The notes under the pieces are model-generated. The model saw only the letters and a list, made by a program, of their open reading frames with translations, had not been told where the DNA came from and ran no database searches. Position numbers and translations under genes: made by a program. From contig CM055072.1 of assembly GCA_029204045.2 (NCBI GenBank), forward strand, positions 9,984,854 through 10,048,853: 64,000 nucleotides of DNA, written 5' to 3'. The stretch is from Tillandsia leiboldiana. Lineage: Eukaryota; Streptophyta; Magnoliopsida; Poales; Bromeliaceae. Positions 1 through 11,783 of the stretch are shown here, in pieces; position 1 is the stretch's first letter, and each line of letters begins with the position of its first letter.

Positions 1-1097
1 CTAAGAAGAGTCCATAAGGGTAACCAAAGTCAAAACCACGCACTAATTCTACGAAACGAAAGCCCGACATTACCCGTCCGACGGAAACCCAAGGAAACCG
101 TCAAACCCGTCGATCAACGGATTTCCCCCGTGCAGCCGTCGCCGCCTGCCGGAGCCCCGCGCCGCCCGAACCCATGCGGCGGCCCTCCGCGGGTAGCGCC
201 CGCGCGGGTGTGGTCCGCGCGGCGCCCACACGGGTGCGGCCCGCGCGGCGCCCACTCGGTGCCCCGCGCGGGTGCAAATCCCGCGTGGCGGCCGCGCGGT
301 GCCCGCGCGGGTACGATCCGCGCGGCGCCCGCGCGGTCGCCGCCCGCACGATGCCCTAGCGGTATCGCGCGTCTCCGCCGCCCGTGTCGTGCCCTAACTT
401 GCGCAACGACGGCGGCGGCGGCGGAGATGACGGAGACGACCAAAATCCCAAACAAAACGTAAAAGAAGATCTTGAAAAACCACAACGAGGATTCACTCAC
501 CGGATTAATCCACGGGGAAGTCGTCCGATCGCGCTCTTGTCTCCGGCTCGTTGTTCGGGGTGATCGGACTCCTTCGTTTCCTTCCTTTTCTCCTTTCTTT
601 CCTTCGGCTAGGGTTCCGTCTTTTTCTTTTCTTTCTCTTTCGTATTCTTTCTTTTCGGCTAGGGTTTTTCTCCTTTTTTTTTGTACGTATTAATTCAACC
701 CCTTTTAAATCCTAGTCGCCGATTAATTAATTTTCCAAATTAATTAATCATAGGAAATAAAAACCCCAAATTTAATTTCACGTAACCGATTAATTAATCC
801 CTTAATTAATTAATCACACGGAATATCCAAATTCCCCTAAAAAGCATGCCGGATATTTTACGCGGATTTCGATGCACGCCTTAAGTCATCGCGATCTTAT
901 AAACCCCATTCCGGGAGATCCGTACATCGGATTCCCGATCCGATCGCACCATCGGTCTTCGTTTTCCGAGCCCTTCAACGGAAAAATACCCGCACCGCAC
1001 ACTGACCGAGTTTCAAACATTAAATAATTTTATTCACTTAAGGGCATAAATAATTAACATGTGTGTCACAATTAGCCGTAAAAGCCGAATCACTACA
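1..1097 (-). mobile_element. Partial LTR (Group II gypsy type), cut by window edge
   Basis: On the minus strand this begins TGTAGTGATTCGG at 1097, like other LTR starts here (TGTAATGATCC at 4654). It is collinear with the 5' part of the 1964-4654 LTR: an AT-rich stretch (670-840), a pyrimidine-rich stretch (570-690) and a GC-rich repeat tract (about 150-430). A donor-like CCG|GTGAGT lies on the minus strand near 497-503. It interrupts the gag reading frame that resumes at 1098. The far end is outside the window, so target duplication cannot be checked and it could belong to a solo LTR or a full element. The small ORFs in its GC-rich part are compositional. Confidence 0.8.
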
Positions 1098-1963
1098 TGC
1101 TCGCTGGAGCATAGGGCCGCTGCTGGGCACCGAAGGGACTGATGCTGAGGAAGGAGCCGGCGATGTCGAGAAAGGGCAAGTAGCTCGCAGATGACCGGAC
1201 TGCCCGCATCGGAAACAGCGACCATGCCTCAAATCATAAGTATCAGAGGGGTGCTGACCCCTGCAGAAAACACACCCAACTGTAGACCGGGGCTGCCTCG
1301 ACTGCTGCTGCTGCTGCCTCTGCCGCTGTGACCCCTGCTGTCGCGACTGTGACCTCTGCTGCTGTGAGTGCTGCTGCTGTCGCTGGGGTTGCTGCTGCTG
1401 CTGGTGCTGTCGGGGCCTCTGGGATCCCCCAGGCCCTCGCCGCTCCGAACGCCCACGGCCCGTAAACTGAGGCGGTGACGGTCGGGGTGGCCTCCAGGAA
1501 CTGGCCTGTCCCCCACCGTCCGGCGCTGGTCGCTTCCTCTCAGAACTCTGAGCGACCAAGCCTCCACGTCTAGCGACAATGTGATCTCCCCTCTCAACCC
1601 ACTGCGCATGATCCGCTGCCTCTGCCAAAGTCTGTAGCCTCTGGGCATGCACCAAGGTATAGATCTCTGGGCGCAGACCCGTCTCAAAGAGCTCCACCTG
1701 GTGTGGTCCATCCCTGGCGACATAAGGTACGCATTTGAGCAACTGCGTGAACTCCTGGAAGTAGGCCCATACTGTCCGGTCACCCTGCTGAAGATTCTTC
1801 AAATCATCTTCCAGCTTTTTCTTCACACTCATGGAGAAATAAGTATCTAGAATCATCCGTCTGAACTCTGACCAAGGTAGCTGTCGGGTAATCTGGAACT
1901 CCAAAGGCTCAACCCGACACCACCAGGCATCTGCATCCCCCTCTAAACAATGTATTGACATAT
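1098..1963 (-). pseudogene. gag: Ty3/gypsy gag, C-terminal part, split by two LTR insertions
   Basis: This is the downstream half of a minus-strand gag. It opens with the capsid segment containing the A-W-W motif (about 1900-1925), followed by the typical LKNLQQGDR stretch (about 1785-1815). A long Gln/Arg-rich linker (about 1300-1440) comes before the nucleocapsid. The C-terminal zinc knuckle is intact as C-x2-C-x4-H-x4-C (about 1174-1215); the preceding half-knuckle has lost its last Cys to Tyr. Gag would form the virus-like particle and bind element RNA. The frame joins across the solo LTR to 4655-5110, and at 1097 it runs into another LTR, so it cannot make a complete protein. Nothing downstream is visible in the window. 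Confidence 0.88.
1959..1963. repeat. Target-site duplication CATAT (left)
   Basis: CATAT at 1959-1963 is repeated at 4655-4659 immediately outside the LTR ends, the 5-bp duplication expected for gypsy integrase. Confidence 0.9.
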
Positions 1964-4654
1964 TGTCACGCCCCCGGGGGTTTTTGAGTCTATCAAAGCG
2001 GAAAATTGCGTGTATTGTTTTTTTTTTCTTCTTAACAAGGTAATTTAAACCTCATCCCCGGTGCGTGCCAGACCGCCACATACACAAATTCTCTCTGCCC
2101 ACGGACAGAGTCTCCTTTGTATATGCACGGCGTCTCGTTTACAACATCATACATCAACCATCAACCATACAATAGACATACATCGTCAAACAGAGTACAG
2201 TAGTTTAACTAATGTTTAAAAGACTGGTGTCCACTCGACACCTTGTTGTTTTATTTTCAAGCGGAATACTAAAGCGGCATCAGTGTTTAGAAAGGATAAA
2301 ACCCACGGTTGCAAAACCCGTGCCCACCCGGCACTTCGTTTTGAGAAAACGTTTTCGAAATCATTTGGTTTATCTTGAAAACATGCCGCATATGAAAACA
2401 TCACTAAAAGCATCAAAGTATAAATGTACACCTCATCCACAACACTAAGTAATACATGTCCACGACTAATACGATCCACAAGCAAATTAACTAAATAAGG
2501 CATAAGGGAAATGAGATAATAAACCCAAGTATCTGACTACGGTCCTCGCGACGCAGTCTCACCGCCCTCCCGGCTAACACACCTCGTAACACCTGTCACG
2601 GAGTGGGTAATGTCAGTGACAAACAAAGTAGATGTCTAATAACAATAAGGAATAAGGAGCAAACCGAAAACACCGGAACCTTTCGCTAAAACCCTGCACA
2701 TATTTAAGCTGGGCCCCAACCCCAGATTTATCAATTAAGTTGGGCACCAACCCCAGAGTCCCTGTCGGGGAGACTAAAGTCTCCCCTTATGCGCAAACAC
2801 CTCTTTGATGCATTTAACCTCTTCGCGGTGCTGGTGTGCTATTTTCAGCGGGCGCGAAGAGGTCCTCACGGCACCCACCCCTTTGTGAGGTACACGGGTC
2901 AAAAGAGACCACTTCTCCGAAAAAGTACACCCATGCGGAGGCTAATCCGCCTGTGTACGTGCAGCATCCGAAACGGATTTGCCGAGATCGGCGTGTAGTG
3001 AGCACCGCGACCGTAGCCGCTTCAATTGTTAGATGAAATACAATTATGCGAAAGGTTAAACTGTCCATCTACTTTGTTAGATAAATTAAGAGCACTTTAA
3101 TGACGATAGATGCACTTACTGCACTTGTTGCACTTATCGCAACCGTACCCACCTATTTGAAGAGAAATCGGAACACCTGAATCCTTCGCGCACCCCCGCT
3201 GCGCACTCGGACCTAAAGAAAGTCCGCAAGGATAACTATAGTCAAAAACGTGTACTAACATCCGAAAACAAAAGACCCAATTTACTCTTTTTGACGGAAA
3301 AGTCCAACACCGTCCGGGTTGACGAAACGGAAATCCCGCGCCGCCGTCGTCGTCCGCCGGAACCCCGAGCGGTTCGGAACCGCGCGGCGCGTCTCCGCGG
3401 CGACGCCCCCGCGGCGCGGTGCCCACGCGGGTGTTGCCCGTGCGGCGGCCGCGCGGTGCCCGCACGGGTGTCGCCTGTGCGGCGGCCGCGCGGTGCCCGC
3501 GCGGGTGCGGCCCCGCACGGCGCCCGCGCGGTTGCGGGTCCGCGCGGGTGCCGCCCGCGCGGCAGCCGCGCGGCGCCCGCGCGGTTGCGGGTCCGCGAGG
3601 GTGCCGCCCGCGCGGCAGCCGCGCGGCGCCCGCACGGTTGCGGGCCCGCGCGGGTGCCGCCCGCGCGGTTGCGGGTCAGCGCGGCAGCCGCGCGGCGCCC
3701 GCGCGGTGCCCGCACGGTTGCGGGTCCGCGCGGGTGCCGCTCGTGCGGCAGCCGCGCGGCGCCCGCACGGTTGCGGGTCCGCACGGCAGCCGCGCGGCGC
3801 CCATGCGGTGCCCGCGCGGTTGCGGGTCCGCATGGGTGCCGTCCGTGCGGTAGCCGCGCGGCGCCCATGCGGTGCCCGCGCGGTTGCGGGTCCGCATGGG
3901 TGCCGTCCGTGACTCTCCTACGCGCGATGCCCTAGCGGCACCGCGCACCCCCGCCGTCCATTCCGTGCCCTAGCATGACGACGACGACGGCGACGGTGAC
4001 GGATACGATGGGGAAATCAAGAACTCAAACAAAAGAGACGACGGAAAAATCCCAATAAATTATAACAATTATTTTACTAACCGAAGATCGACGGGAAGGT
4101 TGTCCGGTCGCGTTCTTGCCTTCGGTTCGGTGTCTGGGAAGATCGGGCTCCTTCTCTTTCTCCTTTCCCTTTCTTCCGGCTAGGGTTCCGTCTTTTCTTT
4201 TCTTTTTGTCCTCTCACCGATTAGGGTTTTTATTTCTTTCTTTTCTTTTCTTTCCGATAATCGGGATCCCTTATATAGCTCGTATTAAATCTTTAATTAA
4301 TTCTCTTTTTAATTAGTACGTAAGAGAATTCTATTTTCCCTCATGGATAATTAATTAACTAATTAATTATCCCCTACGAGATAACCCACCTTATCTCTAA
4401 CGGGTGCAAGATATTTTGCACGGATTCCGATGCATGACTTAATCACCGTATCACTAGGAATTCCGTTCCGGGAGATCCCGATATCGGATTTCAGATCCGA
4501 TCGCACCGTTGGCTTTCTTTTTCCGCGCTCTATCGCAGAAAAATACCAGCACCTCACAATGGCCAACTTTTAAGAATTGAATAATTTTATTTCACTTACA
4601 GGCTTAAATGACTACATGTAAGTCAAAAATACCCCGAAAGGCCGGATCATTACA
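1964..4654 (-). mobile_element. Solo LTR (Group II), TSD CATAT, inside gag
   Basis: A 2,691-bp solo LTR in minus orientation. On its own strand it starts TGTAATGATCCGG and ends GGGCGTGACA, flanked by CATAT on both sides. The gag frame on either side is the same protein, which confirms insertion. A minus-strand TATATAA lies at 4271-4277, a donor-like GGTTAGT near 4070, and a conserved acceptor-like block (CCACTCCGTGACAG) near 2584. The block that in sister LTRs reads GTTTGGCCACC is recognisable at about 2890-2950. An inverted repeat ACCTCTTCGCG/CGCGAAGAGGT sits at about 2817-2866. With no internal region left, it is the product of LTR-LTR recombination. Confidence 0.93.
3414..3915. repeat. GC-rich minisatellite inside the solo LTR
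   Basis: Units of roughly 40-65 bp built from GCGCCCGCGCGG, TTGCGGGTCCGC and GGTGCCGCCCG blocks repeat about seven times with internal deletions. The very high GC content leaves several frames on both strands open for 130-210 codons. These are compositional artefacts, not genes. Confidence 0.85.
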
Positions 4655-5110
4655 CATATGCACTCTGAATCTCTAGTCAATGAAGAAGTCCCGAAATAAC
4701 TTCTCCATTGCTGCTAGCCACGATCCTATCTCCCATGGCTGAGTGCTCCGCCTTGAATACCTAGGCGGTCCTTGCTGACAAAACTGGGTGAGTTTGTCAG
4801 CAAACTCCTGCTCCTCCGCTGGGGTCAATGGCCGGATCACTCCCTGAGCCCCACTGCTCGACGACGGTGCCGTAGGGACTGGTGGAATAGCCGGCGGTAC
4901 AACTGGTGGTACAGGGGTCTCTACAGTAGTAGGGGGAGGTGCCCCAACTTGGGCGAGCAACTGCTCAATCCTCTACTCCTGCCGGCGGTGACTCTCCGCC
5001 AACTGGGCCACCATGGCCCTCAACTCGCTAATCTTTGAAGGCCCGGACTGCTCCGGCTCCTCCGGGGGTGTAGGAGTACCCGGGGTAGGGATCTGCCGCC
5101 TAGGAGGCAT
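4655..5110 (-). pseudogene. gag: Ty3/gypsy gag, N-terminal part, with two stops
   Basis: Gag starts at the minus-strand ATG at 5108-5110 (protein begins MPPRRQ), the same start type as the gag at 21645. A Pro-rich linker follows, then the segment ending WEIGSWLAAMEKLFRDFF. In-frame TAG stops occur at 4973-4975 and again just before the solo LTR. After the LTR the frame continues at 1963. Alignment by eye with the gag at 21645 puts both stops at codons that are sense there. The PBS lies about 275 bp upstream at 5384. This supplied the particle protein of a minus-strand element but is now dead. Confidence 0.88.
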
Positions 5111-5383
5111 CCTGCCACACGATAACCCCCGGGTCAATAAACAAAACCACTCTCGACCCAATCTAGCGAAAGTCATAGACATCCCCCTATTTCTGCAACC
5201 TTATGTTGTCTGCAGCCAGCATAATAGTCCACCAGAAATAGGATATGCCAGTCCCTCTCCACTCATAGGAAGAGTTTTAATAAATTGCCTACTTTCGCAA
5301 AATATCGCGTCACTCACGCCCTACCTTCCTAGGGTCTGCCATCAAGCCTAGGGTTTCCTAAGTCCCAACTGACCTATCCCTAA

Positions 5384-5395
5384 GCTCTGATACCA
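5384..5395 (-). other. Primer binding site (Met-tRNA type)
   Basis: The minus strand reads TGGTATCAGAGC, 8 nt after the LTR end at 5404. The same 8-nt spacing occurs in the elements at 17558 and 31977. It marks the start of minus-strand cDNA synthesis and shows that the LTR at 5404-9307 acts as a 5' LTR for the sequence to its left. Confidence 0.92.
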
Positions 5396-7824
5396 ACCTA
5401 ATCTGTCACGCCTCGGGTGTAAACCAGAACCCGGGCTCGTCCACAGATCTGCCGTGTACACGAAATTTTCCGTGTACACGAAGCGCTGGTAACCTGCTCA
5501 GATATAAGGATATAATAAAGGAGCATAAAACAGAGCTAAACTAAAACTAATACATCTCAGACAAATGCTGGAAATAAAAGTACAACATAACTCTCATAAA
5601 TATACATGTGTCTCTCCCAGCTCACGAAAAAATACAACCAGCTGGCCGAAGCCAGACCCAAAATAAAGAAAAATACAACCGTCTGAGTATACAGGGGATA
5701 CATCAAAACTACAAAACTCGAGATCGGGGAAGTAGCTATCTAATCAGCGATCCTCTTACCTCGATCCTGGGAAGAGGGTCCCGCAACTCTAGCAGAGGAC
5801 TCTGCAAAACAAAGGGGAAAAGAAAAGGGAAAAAAAGTGGGGGGGTGAGAACTACTATAAAAACAGTAGCCTCCCCTAGTGGGTAGACCTCAAACTCAGA
5901 CATGCCCACTAGGACTACTAGAGGAGAAAATAAAACAAGGGTTGTACGCTATAAATATGACAACTGATAAAAGCTACCACTAATATGCCTCTAAAATAAT
6001 AAGCTAAAAGAATAGCTAAATGTATGCATCAGAGTATATATGCCTGCCTGGGTCACCCAATCTAGACACCGGTGAACACCGGTACTGCCTGCTATGCCTA
6101 CTAACTCACAACTTAGCTGTGGGATGCAGACGGGCTCCTGACCGACACGGTCCCATCCCAAGGGCAACAGACTGGCTCTTGACCGGCACGGTCACACATA
6201 CACACACTCCGGAGTGGCACTCGAGGGGAGCGACCCTCACGAGTGAAATAAGTCGCCATAAGTAACCTGATATAGTAGGACTGGATCAAGACTCTAATCA
6301 AGTGGGAAAACCATCCACTAAAAAAAAATCCGATCCTCTCTCTCCCAATCTGATGCATTAGTAACAACCCAGTCAACCGCCCAAAATTCGCGGTTGCCGC
6401 AAATGCCCTGTCATCAAGCCTGCCTGTCCCAAATCCCCAATAACTGACGACACTATCCCAGGCCCTGCTCTAACCTGAGCGTAATATCCCCTAAGACTAG
6501 CCAACAAGAGAAAGAATAAAAAGCATGGTTTCTCCTAAATCAGTTCCGGCATGATAGTGTAGCAGAAAATAATGGCCTAACTTGGTGACCATACAAGCAT
6601 GCAAAGTCCTTTTACTTAATAAAATGTTCCCAGCATTCCAATTCTCATGAGCATTAAAGTATACATTGGTTTGAATATGTGATGTACTAATATGCCACAA
6701 ATTAGTCTATACACATGCATAAGCTTCCCAATATACTCAAGACATAATGTAGTTTTAGCATACTATTACCAAATGGTTTAAACAACTTATCCTTTGCGAG
6801 AAACAATAATTCATTAATGTCTAGTCCTCTAAGGATGTAAGTGCTAACAATAACCAATAATTCCATACAAGCACGCTAGGTTCATTCCACTGATACAACT
6901 ATCAATCATGATATAGGAACATCTCTTAGTATGCCTAGTGGGTGATCAAAAGTAGGAGGTGACAACGGTACCCACCTCGAGCGCTAAATCCCTGTCCCAA
7001 AAGTGAAGTCCACGCTCGGTCCAAACGCTCACCACAACACTGCACAACACTCCCAAAAAGAACATACACAAATAAATATACATTGTTCCAACATAATCTG
7101 GCCAAAATTACAACTGTCCAGAGTTTCTCTGTTTTCACCTTCGTAAAATGCTCCAAAAATTCCAAGAAAAATACTTTCATGATCCTCGCGACGAACCGGT
7201 CGAAACGAGTACCTGCACGTTCAAATCCGAGTTCCCTACACTGAGAAACAAATTCGACAAGGGAACCCCCCCGAAATAAACGGATCTCAAAAACTGTAGC
7301 AATACTTTCTGTAAACAGAGATTTTTCACCTTCGAAAAATATTCAGAAAATTCCTAGAAAATTTGAGGGTGTTCCTTGCGCTGTGTAGATGAAAAACGCC
7401 TCTTGGCATGCCTCGATCGACGCCTGTGCGCGAAGATATCGCCAAAACACCCACGTGCTGACCAAAACTCTGCGAGGAAAAATGGGTCAAAAAGAAGCTC
7501 GAAAAACTCCAAGATCAACACGAAAAAAGAGGAAGCTCAAAACATCAAAATCGGAGCCCTACCTGTCGAGAGTGCAACGGCGCAAGAATCGCCTAAATCG
7601 AAGGTCAGGGTAAGCCGGGGGAGCCCGCGCACTAAGATGCTACGAAACGGGTTGCCGGTGAACGAGCGTCTCGCCGCGCCGTAAAAATGAGAACCTCAGG
7701 ATGCGTGCCTCTGAAAAATCCGAGGGATCTACCAAAGTACAGAGCACTGTGTGAGGGAGAAATCTCCTAAAGGGCCCTCTGTGAAAAGAAGTCCAGAAAA
7801 GAGGAAAAAGGGTCTCAAATGACC

Positions 7825-7834
7825 TATTTATAGG
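7825..7834 (-). promoter_or_regulatory. TATA box of the 5404-9307 LTR
   Basis: The minus strand reads CTATAAATAG just after a GGGCTGGGC stretch. The same arrangement is seen at 18454 and 24959 in related LTRs, so this is the likely U3 core promoter. Confidence 0.7.
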
Positions 7835-7945
7835 CCCAGCCCAATAGTGCGTTTGGGCCGGATTCGGGCGCAACTTTCGGGCGCTCGAATCCGCCCGGTT
7901 GCACAATTCCCGTCCGACGCAGCGCCCGAATTAACCTGCGCCTGC

Positions 7946-8795
7946 CACGTGGCCCCGCACAGCGGACAGCCTGTGCGGGGCGGCTGGGAACCTGCCGTGT
8001 GTCCGCCACCCGGTCAACGTGGTAGGTACGGCCCGCCAATGGCGGGCCGACGCATGGCCCGCACTCGAGTGGGCTGACAGCGCCGCCTGGCGCCTCTACG
8101 CGCACGCGCCCCGAGGCGCCCCTCCGCGCACACCGTGGACCGCGCCTTCGTGAGCCAGCCAATGCCAGGCTGCCACGTGTCATGCACCCGGTCCACCGAA
8201 GCCGCGCAGTTCCCCTGGACCGCGCCGCGTGACCCCGCCATTCCGGGCACACCACATGGCCCGGACGGCGGTCCATGCACCTGCTGCGCCCTCCCCGTGG
8301 ACCGAGCTGCGTGAGCCGGCCAATGACAGGCCACCACGTGGCTCAGGACGGTCCACGGTCTCCCCCCATGCACCGAAAATCCCCGAAAACTTCCGGAAGC
8401 CCGTTTTTGGTCATCCGGACTCCGAATTTAACAAGCAAATAGCCATTTTCAAGCGTTTTTCCGCGCTGAATCCAAATCCAACCTCAGTTTGGCCCAAAAC
8501 CTTTTCTAAAATTCGGCAAATGCAGCCGAAGGCCAAATCAGCTAAAGATGTCTCACAGGGTCCATCTGTGGCATCCCTTTAATGCTCTATGGGCCAGACA
8601 CACCAACACTAGGTGTTCTACACAGTGGATTCACCGGAAAGGTTGCATGGGAAATCTGGACCACTACAGTCGTGCCCGATGCCCGGTCTCGCGTGCGTTG
8701 ACCTACCAATCACAGCCCGCCACGTGGCACCACAAACACTCGCTGCGCCCGGCGCACGCAACTGATGCACCCGCCGAACCCGAAGCCGCCACGTG
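7946..8795. promoter_or_regulatory. G-box (CACGTG) cluster in U3
   Basis: Five CACGTG cores at 7946, 8174, 8335, 8721 and 8790, most extended to CCACGTGG or CCACGTGT, lie upstream of the TATA box. In plants this core is bound by bZIP and bHLH factors (ABRE/G-box, stress and light control). Binding here is inference. Confidence 0.6.
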
Positions 8796-9307
8796 TCCTA
8801 TCCTCCGGTGCACGCCGGCCCCGCGGACCGCGCGCCTGCCCGCGGCCGCTCCGCCGCCTGCCCGAGCCCGTGCCGCCGCGCTCCGCCGCTGCCAGCCGCC
8901 GCTGCCGCTGCCCGCCGGTCGCCGAAACGGTGCACAATGCCTCGAGAATCGTGTTTTCCCATCCGGGCTCTGAAAAATACAAGTAAATAGCCTATTTTGA
9001 TCGTTTTCACGAGCTGAATCCAAATCTGCTGTCCGTTTTGCCAAATTCTCTTTCCAAAATTTGTCGAAGGCATCCAAATAAGTGTTCTTAACCCAAATTT
9101 CACGCTGAGTCCAATTTTGATATCCATTTCACGCGAAACCACTTCTAAACATTCGACGGGGTCCTCCGATTACCCACGCAATCCATTTAACACCCGGAGT
9201 CCATCACTTATGTCCAATTGGCGCACCAACACGGCCGACACGCCACAAAGGCCTCCAGAAGCTGCTCGTCACACTGTAGAAGCCCTGCAGAGATCCGGGT
9301 CACCACA

Positions 9308-9319
9308 TCCTCCCCCACT
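9308..9319 (-). other. Polypurine tract
   Basis: The minus strand reads AGTGGGGGAGGA directly before the LTR start at 9307, preceded by a GAGGACGAAACTTTC stretch. The same sequence precedes the 3' LTR at 24065. It primes plus-strand DNA synthesis. Confidence 0.9.
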
Positions 9320-9429
9320 AAAAGAAAGTTTCGTCCTCGAAACTAAAATAACTCAAAAGGTGTCTCAAAATCAAGGGTAGGTACTCATAATCCCAGTCTC
9401 CAGCTCCCAAGTTGCCACTACTCCCCGTG

Positions 9430-11783
9430 ATTACTCCTCAACAACAACAATAAAAGGCAGTACGGCATGGCCAGGTTGCGCAATTTCCTCACCTCACGAG
9501 CCAGAATTCGCAACGGGCGTCCCTCGTACTCCAAACACTCACAGATCTCAAATGGAGCGAGTCAATCACGGGCGGGGGATCCAAAAACAAAACACTCCTG
9601 AGCTGGGTCATGAAACACCACAGGGGTTCCATCAGAAAGTTGGGGGAAACAAAATAACCACCAGTGCAACACGCACCAAACCACATCCTGTGTCAACTCA
9701 ACCAAGGCAACCCGAAGCATGCCCACGCTATCATCCAATAGGGAAAAGAGCCCTAACAAGGAGGGGTCCTCACTCGGTCACTCCCGAATCTTGACCATCC
9801 GAGTGGACTACTCAGCCGCGGTTTATCATCCAAAGGAACCCTCAGGGACACAACCACAAGCCATGTTTGCCTCAACAGTCCACACAGCACCAGCTATGGA
9901 ATCATCAACCCCAACCCCCAAACAACTCCCCCACTCAAGGTATCCGCCACTACCGTGGCTTGTCGGGGTGATACAAGGTACTCAATAATAATCCAACAGT
10001 AACTCCACAGCCCCTAAGGGAGACATCATTATAACTCGCAAAACCAACACTCAACACTGGCAATGCTAAAATCAGCGCTGGTATCAGCCTCAACATCCAA
10101 TCGTTAAGCTCTACTGGCACTGCCCAGTCCAAAAAGCTCCTCGCTTCACAAACAGTGTCGGTCTCGGCCAATCTCGAAAACATCCATTTATCTGAATTTC
10201 CGCAGCCGCTCCTACGGCTGGAACATCGAGACCCACGAAGGTGAGCTCCCGAAGCTGAAATTCGCACCTCAACAACTTGGCATACAGCTTCCTCCTCACA
10301 GACACAGTAGCACTATCCACAAGTGCCCCTCAAGATCAAAGTCACTCAAGGAGTCAGTCCAATATCTATGCATAACACTTTTATCAATCCGTCCAAGTAC
10401 AGCAGGAACACCCAATTCCACAATTCATAAAGGCAGCAGGGCATTAGTCAATCCCCTTGGCCTCATTATAAGCTCATAATGCCCTTACCGTGTCCTGAAC
10501 GCCATCTTGGCAAAATCCTCGGCTGCAAGATTCCAAGCTGATACATGCCTCACAGAAGAACAACTGCCTGAGTATAACTCAATCAATGGCCCAAGATAAA
10601 ACCCGGATCTGCTAGTGCTCGACCACAAAAGAATCCCTCATAGTCGTGTACCCACGACGTGGCAACACCACCGTGTATCAACGGTGTGGCACTAGGTCCA
10701 ACAGACCCCTCGATCCATCAAATCCTGCAACGGTGCCACCAGCTTTCTCTGCATTACAGATAATATCCAATAAAGTGCTGTCAAGGTTAGCGCGGTTCCC
10801 AAAGCCACGTCAAACACAATCTCAAACTCCTTAATTGGCGCCATCAATAACAGCTCAGATGGACTCACACTCGGGGTCTCACGGGCAAAAAGGATAACCG
10901 TGAGTCCCGGTGCCGCCGTAGGCACCTCTCACACTGTCACTGTAACCTGTTTGCTCTGATTGTCCCTACAACCAAGGCTCTTCTTGTCTGCCTCGCAGAT
11001 GATCAAAGTCCTCACTCTCCGCAGTCAAACATCCGGTGGCACTGTGCCAACCAATCTCAGGCACTGGGTCAAATCACCAACTACCACAGCACCAATACGT
11101 CTGCAGGTATAACTCGTGGTCTCAACAGCACTGGATATGATCCACAAGCCTCCTCCATAAGCACAACACCAACAGTAACCTGTACCTCTAGTGCACGCGG
11201 TAGTAACTCTGCCTCTAGTCCAGGCCGGAACGCAAAGTGCACCAACTCTGACTGCCGTGATGAAATCGCACCCGTGACAACCCAATCCACGGCCGTGGCG
11301 CTCTCCAACCAGGCGGCACAATCTCATCCACACGATGAAAGCGGTTGTCGCTCAGTCTGCCAAAAAATATCTAGACCAATCACAAAGGGAGCACGACCTC
11401 CGTCTCTGCTCACACTGAGGCGACGGATATGGTCCTCCGCATCCAACCAATCCACACTACCGCTGCGCTACTCCGATATAGATGCTGATGCTGCCATTGG
11501 GGTCCACCCGCCCTCTGACATCACAGAAATCCACGATCCTGGAGAAGGAAATCAAAAATGCCTCTGCCGGCCGATCCGTCCCCCATCGCCTAGCGCCTCA
11601 TCGCCTAGCGCCTCTATTCAGAACTCACCTCTAGCGGTAGATTCCTACCCAAAGAAACTGTAGCGCCACGCTCCATACACAACGCCTATTCCATCGAGGC
11701 ATTCTAAATCTGTAATGGCGGGACCGAAAGAGCTGAAAGGTAACCTGGCGCAATCCACTCTCAACTCCATATCCTATGCGCCT
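9430..11783 (-). pseudogene. pol: Degraded Ty3/gypsy pol remnant (PR-RT-RH-INT tail)
   Basis: Reading leftward on the minus strand, scraps of a gypsy polyprotein appear in normal order. Protease-like sequence (VVTGAISS ... PADVLVLW) is at about 11081-11310. The start of RT (ALGTALTLT ... PLQDLMDRG) is at about 10700-10850. The RT end (KLYAKLLRCEF ... DWPRPT) is at about 10130-10310. RNase H-like sequence is at about 9990-10090. An integrase C-terminal, chromodomain-like tail (LEYEGRPLRILAREVRKLRN) is at about 9450-9545. Frames change many times, stops are frequent, and the catalytic RT core and most of integrase are missing. The part from 11331 to 11783 should be the gag end but I cannot read it reliably. 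The remnant ends at the PPT at 9308 and joins the gag scrap at 16132 across the solo LTR. Confidence 0.75.
11779..11783. repeat. Target-site duplication CGCCT (left)
   Basis: CGCCT at 11779-11783 recurs at 16127-16131 just outside the LTR. Confidence 0.88.

Larger units (their letters stand above)
5404..9307 (-). mobile_element. Group I gypsy LTR shared by two internal regions
   Basis: A 3,904-bp LTR on the minus strand, from TGTGGTGACCCGG at 9307 to GTGACA at 5404. It has a PBS and gag on its 3' side (5384, 5110) and a PPT plus integrase tail on its 5' side (9308-9319, about 9440). It is therefore at once the 3' LTR of the right-hand internal region and the 5' LTR of the left-hand one. It is closely related to the LTR at 28109-31021, which lacks part of the U3/leader present here. 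U3 holds a G-box cluster and a TATA box. A strong acceptor-like GTTTTGCAG with a long pyrimidine tract sits at about 5812, some 400 bp before the LTR end. Confidence 0.88.

Noticed and set aside
3242..3935. Overlapping open frames of 130-214 codons on both strands
   Set aside because: Translations are Arg/Ala/Pro repeats from a GC-rich minisatellite in a solo LTR, open in several frames at once, with no family resemblance.
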